The translations under genes and the position numbers were made by a program. Shown in pieces: positions 26,156-32,534 of a DNA stretch of 32,534 bases (position 1 is its first letter; each line of letters opens with the position of its first letter). The stretch comes from Actinomycetota bacterium (lineage in GTDB: Bacteria > Actinomycetota > Acidimicrobiia > Acidimicrobiales > Poriferisodalaceae). The notes under the pieces are model-generated. The model worked only from the letters and a program-made list of their open reading frames with translations. It was not told the DNA's origin and ran no database searches. The DNA lies in NCBI GenBank assembly GCA_014238065.1, contig JABABU010000002.1, positions 1-32,534 of the forward strand, given 5' to 3'.

Positions 26156-27565
26156 TCACACGATGGTTATGGCCGTTCGTACCACGCCGAGATTCCGCCC
26201 GGTGATCCAGTCGAGGTTCTCGACGGTGACGATGGTCGTCCCCTTTCGCTTCGGCGTGATGATGAAGTCGTACCGCTCGGCGGTCATGGCTTCGAATGGG
26301 CCGGTCAACGGGAAGGCGGTGGCGAAGTTCGGCGCGAGACCGTCGAATGGACGACCGTCGCTTGCGATGACGCTGATGTCGAGAGCGCCGTCGGTGAGAC
26401 CATCGAAGGTGATGATCTGTCGCACGTATCCAGCGTTTACCCAACGAATGAGGATCGGCTCGCCGTCGAGTGCCGCTGTGGTCGCGATTCGAGGGTCGAA
26501 GATCACCGCGTCGGGATCAGTGCTGCCATTTTTCATGGGCTGGAACACGCCCGACATGTGGAAATACTTTGGTTCGAAGATGTTCAATCCGACGTCTTCG
26601 CCATCCATGCCGGCGGCATGGCCGAGTTCGTCGTGCCAACCAGGATCGACGTCGCCGCTGGCCCAGATACGTTCAGCGGCCACGTCGTAGGTCGGCCCTC
26701 CATGAAATGCCGTGCCAGGGCCCTCGATGGGGTCGACGATCAGCGGGCCCCACATTCCCATCTGATAGTGCAGCGTCGTGTTGACGTGACAATGATAGAT
26801 GTAGGTCCCTGCGCCTCTGGTCTTCGGCCGGGGGTCGGTGAGCGACCGGAAAGGGGCGCCGGCCCTGAACTGATAGGTGTAGCTGCCGGTCACCTCGAAC
26901 GACGTGTGACCAACCCCGTCGTTGTGCGTGTCAGCCTCGACGCCATGAAGGTGAATCGTGTGCTGACGCTTCGACGGTTTGACCGTGACATGGACGATGT
27001 CGCCCTCGACGACACGGATCGGCGACCCAGGTAAAATGACATCTTCCTCGGTGTCGCGGAGTTGGTCCTCGAAGGTCCAGAACTCGACTTCACGCCCGTC
27101 AGGCATGTCGAGTTTCCCGTTCACGAACTTCATCTCGAACTCTTTGTCCGGCGAAACCTTCCCCGGAGTGTCGGGGCTGCCTTCGACGGGAGTCGTGTTG
27201 ATGTAGAACAACGGATCGGCAAAGTCACCGTGGTCACCGTTGCCCTCTGGGTGGTCACCATCGCCGATCTTGACCACTTCGGTCGTGCTGGCCGCGGTGG
27301 TCGCAGTTGCTGCGGTCACCGGCGTCGTGGCGACCGGAGCAGAAGTTGACGTCGTCGTGGTGGTGCTGGCGGTGGTCGTCGTCGCCGGTGCGGACGGTTG
27401 TGTCGTCGTCGTCGTCGGCTTGGTCGTCGTTGTTGTTGTCGTCGTCGTCGTCGTCGTCGCAATCGTGGCGGCCTTCTCTCCCTTCCTACGCCCGCGTCGC
27501 CCGCGTCGCCCGCGTCGCTTCGGCCCTCTGCCGAATGTGAGTCCGTTGATCAGGTCGTTTGCCAT
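26156..27565 (-). CDS. cupredoxin / multicopper oxidase-domain protein with Arg-rich and poly-Thr N-terminus
   Basis: A 469-residue protein. Residues 14-28 are Arg/Gly-rich (RGRRGRRGRR), 35-95 are mostly Thr with a run of twelve (37-48), and the rest is two cupredoxin domains. Domain one has HTIHLHG (202-208) and YHCHVNTTLHYQMGMWGPL (257-275): H-C-H plus H266 and M271 can form a type 1 copper site with a loop two residues longer than usual. Domain two has no H-x-H motif. No signal peptide is visible, unusual for a copper oxidase. ATG 27565 is preferred over ATG 27571, because GAGGGG lies right before the first ATG but is well spaced from the second. It is coupled to the upstream cupredoxin gene (10-base gap). 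Substrate unknown. Confidence 0.8.
   Translation of the reverse strand: MANDLINGLTFGRGPKRRGRRGRRGRRKGEKAATIATTTTTTTTTTTTKPTTTTTQPSAPATTTTASTTTTTSTSAPVATTPVTAATATTAASTTEVVKIGDGDHPEGNGDHGDFADPLFYINTTPVEGSPDTPGKVSPDKEFEMKFVNGKLDMPDGREVEFWTFEDQLRDTEEDVILPGSPIRVVEGDIVHVTVKPSKRQHTIHLHGVEADTHNDGVGHTSFEVTGSYTYQFRAGAPFRSLTDPRPKTRGAGTYIYHCHVNTTLHYQMGMWGPLIVDPIEGPGTAFHGGPTYDVAAERIWASGDVDPGWHDELGHAAGMDGEDVGLNIFEPKYFHMSGVFQPMKNGSTDPDAVIFDPRIATTAALDGEPILIRWVNAGYVRQIITFDGLTDGALDISVIASDGRPFDGLAPNFATAFPLTGPFEAMTAERYDFIITPKRKGTTIVTVENLDWITGRNLGVVRTAITIV
27422..27457 (-). repeat. trinucleotide run encoding twelve Thr
   Basis: The minus strand is a run of ACN codons, mainly ACG (seen as GTC repeats on the plus strand), encoding Thr37-48 of the cupredoxin protein. 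Slippage-prone. Confidence 0.85.
27491..27517. repeat. three exact tandem copies of a 9-base unit
   Basis: CCCGCGTCG is repeated three times without a gap. On the minus strand it encodes the RGR-type Arg/Gly repeat near the N-terminus of the cupredoxin protein. Confidence 0.85.
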
Positions 27566-27575
27566 GGCCATCCCC

Positions 27576-29294
27576 TCAGATCTCGATCTTCCAGTCGGTC
27601 AGAAGACCTTGCGGATAGAACCCGCCTCCCGCCGTCTGGCTCATCTCGACGTGACAGTGCATCGGCCACTTGCCCTCCATCTTCTGGCCGTGGAGTTCCT
27701 CGAGGAACTTCTGCCCCGACTGCGGCGGCGGCCAGTGGACCGCGTTGGGAGGAATGGCGTACGGCAGGAATATGTCCTTCCTTTCTGCCGGCTTCATCAT
27801 CACCGTGTCCTTCCACATGATCGTGTCGAGGACGCCACCGTTGGTGGTCAGTACGTAGACGTGGTTTCCATGGATGTGAGGCGAATGCGTACAGAGTCCG
27901 CCATTGACGACACGGATGAGCGCAGGCTCGCCGATGTGAGCGTGGATCACCGTGTCGGGAGCCGTCTCCTCGTGTGCGGCAAGACTCCCCATCCGGCCGT
28001 TGATGGTGAAGTAGCGCGGCGCAAACCCGTTGATCATCGCCAGGGGGTCGATGCTCTGTCCGGCCTCTGCCATCTCGTTGAATGCCGGGTCGATCTCGTT
28101 GAACATCCAGACCCATTGGGAGTGATAGGTCCAGTACGAAGCGTTCAGCTGCGGCGAGAGAATCATGTCGCCGTTCGCCGGCATCACGATCATCGTTCCC
28201 TGAAGACCCAGCACGCGGTTGACGAAGGAGTTCGAAGTGTCCTCGTACATGTAGGTGCCTGCGGCAGGGGCCGCGAACGACACCTCGACTCTCGCTCCGG
28301 GAGCGATCAGACCACTGTCGACAATGCCGTCTATCTTGAAGTTCTTCGCAGTCGGGAGGTTGTTGGTGATGCCGAGTCTCACGGTCTGACCTTCATAGGT
28401 CCAGATGACCGGTCCCGGCGTGTGAAGGCCGCCGTCATCTCCGTAAGGGGCGCTCGTGAATCCGTAGCCCAGCATGTACACGTCGGCACCGTCGATCATC
28501 TGTTTGGTGCCACCGTTCATGAACAACTCGATGTTGTCGATGATCCATGGCGTCATGTCACCGGTCGTTGCGGCGTGTGCCTTTGCGGCGGGTACGAGGA
28601 TCACACCAGAAGAGCTCAGGGCGAACGCTGCTGCACCCGCTGTTCCGTAGCGGATCGCGTCGCGACGGCTCACCGCGGTGTGAAGCTGGGTCTGTGACGC
28701 CATGACACGAGCAGTGGTCCGCTGGGCGGAAGCGGCAACGACGATCAGACCGATCAGGACCACGGGTCCGGCAGCCGCGAGGGCGATGATGCCATCGCGC
28801 CCCCCATGGGCGAGCACCCCGAAGAAACCGTCAGATGCCTCGAAGCCGTTCCTGGCGAGGACCTCGAGGTAGCCGGCACCGGGCGCAGGGCGCAGCGAAC
28901 CGAGACCTCCCCCTCCGAGCCATCCGTCGATGGCAGCGTGCACGGCGACCATCGGAGTGAGCAGCGCTCCGAACACCAATGACGTCAAGAGCGCTTGCCA
29001 CAGCAGCCGACCTCCCCCCGACGTGACTGGTGTCGCAAGCCGCTCCGCGATCAGTTGACCGCTTCCCAATGCCAGGAGTGCAAGCGGCACCGCGAGTGCC
29101 GCGTCTCGGAGCCAATGCACGATGTGGCCGCCGGTGGTCGCGTCGTGCGACGCGAATACGCCGACGTGGACCCATTGCACCCATCCGATCGAGATGAACG
29201 CCATCGCGACTGCGAGGACGATGGTCTCGGGCCGGGACATAGCAGGAATCAGCTTCTCCACGACCGTCCGTATCACTACTTTATGCGTTTTCAT
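27576..29294 (-). CDS. membrane-anchored cupredoxin / multicopper oxidase-like protein with internal twin-arginine-like segment
   Basis: A 572-residue protein from ATG 29294 (GGGGG upstream). Residues 1-190 form a domain with four helices (about 22-45, 63-84, 100-122, 168-190). SRRDAIRYG (209-217), a hydrophobic stretch and AKAHA (237-241) follow, looking like a Tat signal with cleavage site in mid-protein. From about 250 two cupredoxin domains follow. Domain one lacks copper motifs: FKIDGI and YMYEDTSNSF stand where H-x-H would be. Domain two has CTHSPHIHGNH (468-478) and WPMHCHVEMSQTAGGGF (543-559). The type 1 Cys547 is present, but the His expected after H-C-H-x3 is Ser. It is transcribed with the next cupredoxin gene, 10 bases downstream. 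Function is probably an extracytoplasmic redox or copper role; the electron donor is unknown. Confidence 0.78.
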   Translation of the reverse strand: MKTHKVVIRTVVEKLIPAMSRPETIVLAVAMAFISIGWVQWVHVGVFASHDATTGGHIVHWLRDAALAVPLALLALGSGQLIAERLATPVTSGGGRLLWQALLTSLVFGALLTPMVAVHAAIDGWLGGGGLGSLRPAPGAGYLEVLARNGFEASDGFFGVLAHGGRDGIIALAAAGPVVLIGLIVVAASAQRTTARVMASQTQLHTAVSRRDAIRYGTAGAAAFALSSSGVILVPAAKAHAATTGDMTPWIIDNIELFMNGGTKQMIDGADVYMLGYGFTSAPYGDDGGLHTPGPVIWTYEGQTVRLGITNNLPTAKNFKIDGIVDSGLIAPGARVEVSFAAPAAGTYMYEDTSNSFVNRVLGLQGTMIVMPANGDMILSPQLNASYWTYHSQWVWMFNEIDPAFNEMAEAGQSIDPLAMINGFAPRYFTINGRMGSLAAHEETAPDTVIHAHIGEPALIRVVNGGLCTHSPHIHGNHVYVLTTNGGVLDTIMWKDTVMMKPAERKDIFLPYAIPPNAVHWPPPQSGQKFLEELHGQKMEGKWPMHCHVEMSQTAGGGFYPQGLLTDWKIEI

Positions 29295-29757
29295 AAGGCC
29301 CCCAAGAGGCCAATTAGCATATATGACACGACACAATGTTGCCTAGTGTGAGATTCGCCAGGAGTTTGGGCGCGGGTTCTGAAGTCGCATTCATCGCCGT
29401 CCCGCATCGCAGGAGTCATCGCGATGTGCATCGTGTCCGATCTCTCGATCGCCAACGTCAGCCGGATCCTCGACAACAGAAACAGCCGTCAAAGCACTCC
29501 AGCGGCGTGCGCTCAACAGTCTCAGACGAGAAATCTTGAACGAGGTGGTCTCGCAAAGGGCGTTGACGGCGTTGACAGTAGCGACATGGATGATTCCGGG
29601 GAACTCACCGATCGTTGCACCAGATCGAACCTGCGATGACCTCAGCGGCACCGCTCACGTTCCTCGACGTCTCGCCTGTGTCTCCCATTGCCGCGCCTGA
29701 GCCACCAGTCCAGCTGGTCGAGCTCACGGCCGAGGTGCCACCCGCTCGAGGAGACCG
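29295..29757. other. divergent intergenic region upstream of the cupredoxin operon and the STT-repeat gene
   Basis: No gene is supported in these 460 bases. On the minus side an AT-rich stretch near 29310-29325 (containing CATATATG) probably holds the cupredoxin operon promoter. An imperfect inverted pair, ACAC...GTGT near 29331-29353, could be an operator. No clear copper-regulator (CsoR or CueR) site was identified. The right end carries the ribosome binding site of the next gene. Confidence 0.4.
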
Positions 29758-30495
29758 ATGATTTCCGTATTCGCCACCTTCACTGCCTACATGCTCTGTG
29801 GTGCATACGTCACCGGAATAGTGAGCCCTTCATTCCTTCCTGAGATCAACAATTACTCACCACCGTCGGAGATCTTCACCGCCGACTCCGTCGACGGCGG
29901 ATCCGCCGAGCCGTCGTCGGACCAGCTGTTGGCATCTGAAAGTTCCTCCGACACCACCGACAGCTCAGCATCCACCATCGCACCGACATCGACGACCACA
30001 GAGACTTCGCCCACGACCGCCCCAGCGGCAAATGCATCGACCTCCACCACCGCAGGACACACTGACGAAGACGACGGCGACCACGACTCCACCACGTCCA
30101 CGACATCCACCACGTCCACGACATCCACCACGTCCACCACGTCCACGACATCCACCACGTCCACCACCATCTCGCCGACAGTGCTCAATCAGGCCGTCGC
30201 CCACGGGGTTCCCGGTGTTCTGAGCGTGGTCGTCAATGTCGTCGACGGGAACGTCACGATCTCCAGCGTGAGTCCCGCTCCTGGCTGGAGCATCGACGAG
30301 CACTACTCCACCGGCGTCGAAGCCAAGGTCAGGGTGGTCGATGCCGAAGGCAATCGAGTCAGGATCGACGCCGAGATCGACGACGGGCTTCTGAGGGTCA
30401 GGACCCGCGACCTGCGCAATGGAAAGACGGAGACCGAATCAAACTTCGACGATGGCGATCAAGAGGGAGACACCATCGTCGACGATGACGACTGA
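29758..30495 (+). CDS. single-pass membrane or secreted protein with Ser-Thr-Thr repeat stalk, function unknown
   Basis: A 245-residue protein with GAGGAG five bases before ATG 29758. Residues about 4-22 form one hydrophobic helix. A Ser/Thr/Asp-rich low-complexity region follows (about 35-137), ending in nine exact STT repeats, likely an extended and possibly O-glycosylated stalk. The C-terminal part (about 140-245) is a small domain beginning VAHGVPGVLSVVVNVVDG and turning very acidic at the end (DDGDQEGDTIVDDDD). No family was recognised. It is divergent from the cupredoxin operon, and the Thr-rich stalk style recalls the N-terminus of the second cupredoxin protein, so the two may act at the same surface. 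Confidence 0.7.
   Translation: MISVFATFTAYMLCGAYVTGIVSPSFLPEINNYSPPSEIFTADSVDGGSAEPSSDQLLASESSSDTTDSSASTIAPTSTTTETSPTTAPAANASTSTTAGHTDEDDGDHDSTTSTTSTTSTTSTTSTTSTTSTTSTTISPTVLNQAVAHGVPGVLSVVVNVVDGNVTISSVSPAPGWSIDEHYSTGVEAKVRVVDAEGNRVRIDAEIDDGLLRVRTRDLRNGKTETESNFDDGDQEGDTIVDDDD
30088..30168 (+). repeat. nine tandem 9-base units encoding (Ser-Thr-Thr)9
   Basis: 81 bases with period 9, pattern TCC-ACN-ACN, alternating mainly TCCACCACG and TCCACGACA. The reading frame is preserved throughout and every unit encodes STT, so copy number can change in steps of three residues without a frameshift. Confidence 0.9.
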
Positions 30496-30502
30496 CGTCA
30501 TC
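30484..30502 (+). terminator. weak hairpin at the end of the STT-repeat gene
   Basis: GATGACG (30484-30490) pairs with CGTCATC (30496-30502) across the stop codon. There is no T-run, so termination is uncertain. Confidence 0.3.
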
Positions 30503-30574
30503 ACAGATGTGCCGGCAGGCTGGGGGATGGCGTTCGCCTTGCTCTTCCTCAGCCTGCGGCCAACTCCTGGCCTC

Positions 30575-30580
30575 TACTGT
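30575..30580 (+). promoter_or_regulatory. -10 box for a leaderless gtrA-like transcript
   Basis: TACTGT lies seven bases before GTG 30588. No ribosome binding site precedes that GTG, which fits leaderless initiation. No clear -35. Confidence 0.35.
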
Positions 30581-30587
30581 TGGCTGC

Positions 30588-31037
30588 GTGCCACGACCCG
30601 CGAGTAGTAACCGCCCTGCGAGGAGGTTTCGACGCTACATCGTCGTGTCTGCGGTCACCCTCCTGACCGGCCACCTCATCTTGTACGTGCTACATGCGCC
30701 ACTCGACGTCGAACCGGTTGTCGCAAACATGTTGTCCACTGCCATCAACACGACAATCGTTCTCGCAGCGAACCGCCGGTGGGTCTGGCTGATCGACTCC
30801 AGAGTCGGCATCAGATCGGAGATCTTCCCCTTCATGCTGATCGCCGCGGCCGGCCTTGTCCTCTCGACGGCGCTGGTCTGGGTCACGGCCAGATCCGGCG
30901 GCGAAGGACTGTGGATCAACGCTGCCAATCTGGCCGGGTTCGGAATCCTGTGGCTCGCACGCTTCGCTGTGCTCGACAGGTGGGTCTACGGCCGAACTCA
31001 CGCACCAAGGAGCAGCACCAACGCTCCAACGGTGTAA
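30588..31037 (+). CDS. GtrA-family membrane protein
   Basis: 149 residues from GTG 30588. Four helices (about 17-37, 46-63, 78-102, 108-130), a basic N-terminus (RPARRFRRY) and NRRWVW after the second helix, the family's N-R-x-W/F-x-F signature, identify GtrA. Family members are small flippase-like proteins thought to move polyprenyl-phosphate-linked sugars across the membrane. Longer frames upstream lack family similarity. The final 40 bases overlap, tail to tail, the convergent membrane protein gene. No partner GT2 is adjacent; the nearest sugar genes are the polysaccharide locus 5 kb away. Confidence 0.83.
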   Translation: MPRPASSNRPARRFRRYIVVSAVTLLTGHLILYVLHAPLDVEPVVANMLSTAINTTIVLAANRRWVWLIDSRVGIRSEIFPFMLIAAAGLVLSTALVWVTARSGGEGLWINAANLAGFGILWLARFAVLDRWVYGRTHAPRSSTNAPTV

Positions 31038-32416
31038 ATGATCATCACGCCCACCATCGGGTACTGGCTCCTGGCAGCCACTTTGCTCTCGTACACCTCG
31101 AGCGCCTTGTCATGGGCCGCGAGGACACCGAAGATATGACCGAAGATGATCCCGAGAGCCTGCACCCACGCAATCGTCGTAGCCGACACGAGCAGGAAGT
31201 TGACGCGCCAGTCCGACGTACCGAAGAGATTCCATCCCTTGTCGAACGGGTCGGACGCGAGGATCAGGAAGTCCTGACCTCCATCGAGCACGATGAGGCT
31301 GAAGTAGTGGGCCACCGCGTATCCGAGCGCAATCGGCACCAGTGACGGTGCAAATGCGTCGAATGCTTCGTCGCGGTCGGCGTCGGCGGTCTTGGCGATG
31401 AGGCGGGTCGCGAGCCCATACAGCGCGTAGGCGATGGCCATCATCCAAACCATGCCGAGCGTGTTGAACATCGTCAGCGACCAACCAGAGCGAGAGCTGA
31501 CGACTTCGGTCCAGAATGACGTGCGCGACAAGCCGTCGAAACTGGTTCCGCCAAGCGTGACGAGAATGAGAGCAGCCGTACCTGGAAGCACGTCCATCGT
31601 GGCCAGCCCCGATCCGGGAAGGCGCAGGCGGATCCGGCCGTCTTCATCTCTGGCAATCGGTGACAACGCCGCTATGACCGAGAAGAAGGCTGCGAACGCC
31701 TCGCCGGTCTCGAGCCAGCGGCGACCGAAGCGAAGGGCGAGAAGCACGTGGCTGCCCGCATAGACGAGCATGAGCCAGGCCAGCACCCGAGGTTGCGACG
31801 GCTCGTGATACGCGAGTTCTAGCCACAGGAACCCGAACATCGACGCGGTCGCCGGCCAGTGATCGAACGAACGATCTGAGGCACCTCCACGGCCAACACC
31901 GGCCCGTTGCAGGGCGAGCACAATGGTGTCGAGCGGGTTCGCATGACGGTACAGGTCGCCGACCATCGCCGAGATGAACTGCACACCGACCCACAACGCC
32001 ACGAAGATGCTGAACGGCGCTATGTTGCGGGTGAGGCTCTCGTCCACGAAGAAGCCCGCGTACAGCGTGGCGCCGAACAGCGAGATGCCGACGACACGAA
32101 CGGCGATCGATGCAACCTTGAGAGATCCTCCGGTGATGGCCGGGACAGCTCGCCCTCTGGCCGCCGAGGCAAGGCGTGGTGTCGTCCACAGGATTCCAGC
32201 GGCGGCAACTGACACTGCGAGCGCAATGACCGCTGCCCAGACGAACTGCCACAAGGGGAGCGGAAGGTCGCCACGCTTGCCGACGCCATGGGCTGAAACA
32301 GGGTCGGTTCCGGCCAGCAGAAACAGGGTGAGACAACCGAGCGCGATGCTCGCCAGTCGAACTGGGCGCCAACCGCCTCCCTCTCGTTCTCTGACGGTGT
32401 TGTGTTGTGGTCTCAT
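30998..32416 (-). CDS. polytopic membrane protein (group sometimes annotated as fenitrothion hydrolase)
   Basis: A 472-residue protein. A signal-like helix at about 22-42 ends VSAHGVGKRGDLPLP. It is followed by about ten further helices, with charged and His-rich loops (HYFSLIVLDGGQDFLI, HIFGVLAAHDKAL). The AHG-x-x-x-R-x-DLP-x-P-x-W start recurs in actinobacterial membrane proteins that databases often label fenitrothion hydrolase. That label derives from one gene and does not establish the native role, which I regard as unknown. It is four bases downstream of a gene truncated by the window end, on the same strand, and overlaps the gtrA-like gene by 40 bases at its 3' end. Confidence 0.75.
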   Translation of the reverse strand: MRPQHNTVREREGGGWRPVRLASIALGCLTLFLLAGTDPVSAHGVGKRGDLPLPLWQFVWAAVIALAVSVAAAGILWTTPRLASAARGRAVPAITGGSLKVASIAVRVVGISLFGATLYAGFFVDESLTRNIAPFSIFVALWVGVQFISAMVGDLYRHANPLDTIVLALQRAGVGRGGASDRSFDHWPATASMFGFLWLELAYHEPSQPRVLAWLMLVYAGSHVLLALRFGRRWLETGEAFAAFFSVIAALSPIARDEDGRIRLRLPGSGLATMDVLPGTAALILVTLGGTSFDGLSRTSFWTEVVSSRSGWSLTMFNTLGMVWMMAIAYALYGLATRLIAKTADADRDEAFDAFAPSLVPIALGYAVAHYFSLIVLDGGQDFLILASDPFDKGWNLFGTSDWRVNFLLVSATTIAWVQALGIIFGHIFGVLAAHDKALEVYESKVAARSQYPMVGVMIIYTVGALVLLLGA

Positions 32417-32420
32417 GTGG

Positions 32421-32534
32421 TCAGGAAGGTAGTGGTACCACGCCCACTATTGGTGCTTCGAGGACGATGCCGCCGAGGCTTCCGAGGAAGTCCAGGTCGG
32501 TGGCGAAGTTGAATACGCCGCCGTCCCAGGCGAC
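32421..32534 (-). CDS. C-terminal fragment of an unidentified gene (continues beyond the right edge)
   Basis: On the minus strand an open frame enters at the window end and stops at TGA 32421-32423, giving 37 residues including FATDLDFLGSLGGIVLEAPI and a VVPLPS end. The next gene starts four bases after its stop, so the two are almost certainly one operon. The fragment has no recognisable domain and could be the tail of a membrane or secreted protein. It was judged coding from position and tight spacing. Confidence 0.6.
   Translation of the reverse strand, partial: VAWDGGVFNFATDLDFLGSLGGIVLEAPIVGVVPLPS

Noticed and set aside
27422..27520. GTC-rich and CCCGCGTCG repeats as a CRISPR array or origin
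   Set aside because: No spacers, no conserved repeat with variable inserts, and the repeats are in-frame coding sequence.
27240..28697. 485-codon open frame on the plus strand across both cupredoxin genes
   Set aside because: It is antisense to genes with clear copper motifs. Its poly-Val part is just the complement of the poly-Thr run.

Overview
The window reads as high-GC actinobacterial DNA. The long alpha-isopropylmalate synthase of the actinobacterial type, many GTG starts, leaderless-style -10 boxes and the general protein character point to Actinobacteria, perhaps Acidimicrobiia (the class is an inference). It is dominated by a cell-surface polysaccharide locus of about 23 kb. This is flanked on the left by an amino-acid biosynthesis gene and the tip of a Tad-type locus, and on the right by an unusual pair of cupredoxin/multicopper-oxidase genes and membrane proteins. 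No rRNA, tRNA, CRISPR array or insertion sequence was seen.

Left part (1-2831). The N-terminus of a TadE/G-like protein runs off the left edge on the minus strand, preceded by a possible 55-aa ORF. leuA follows on the plus strand. It is preceded by an apparently leaderless 11-codon leader peptide with four consecutive Leu codons and a terminator hairpin, a textbook attenuator layout. leuA ends in a 12-bp UUCG-loop hairpin.

Polysaccharide locus (2839-25769). Plus-strand genes encode a small Wzz-like protein and a Wzy/ligase-like protein (overlapping starts and stops). Convergent to them is a minus-strand pair, a second Wzy/ligase-like protein followed by a Wzz-BY-kinase fusion. Then come a plus-strand glycosyltransferase, a minus-strand Wzx flippase, a decayed FkbM methyltransferase gene, a plus-strand run (glycosyltransferase, intact FkbM methyltransferase, asparagine synthase-like amidotransferase) and a long minus-strand operon. 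That operon, in transcription order, is: membrane-bound UDP-GlcNAc 4,6-dehydratase type protein, PLP aminotransferase, NeuD/PglD-type acetyltransferase, PglC-type phosphoglycosyl transferase, WecB epimerase, heparinase II/III-like protein, GT4 and a bi-domain oxidoreductase. The first four genes fit synthesis of a UDP-diacetamido-trideoxyhexose (bacillosamine-like) and its transfer as sugar-1-phosphate to a polyprenyl-phosphate. WecB adds UDP-ManNAc, the GTs extend, Wzx flips, Wzy polymerises, and the Wzz/kinase proteins set chain length.

Right part (26156-32534). Two coupled minus-strand genes encode cupredoxin-domain proteins whose visible copper ligands appear complementary: one carries them in its first cupredoxin domain, the other in its last. 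One has a four-helix membrane domain followed by an internal twin-arginine-like segment. The other has an Arg-rich and poly-Thr N-terminus. A plus-strand protein with nine exact Ser-Thr-Thr repeats, a GtrA-family protein, a large polytopic membrane protein (convergent overlap with gtrA) and a truncated gene end the window.
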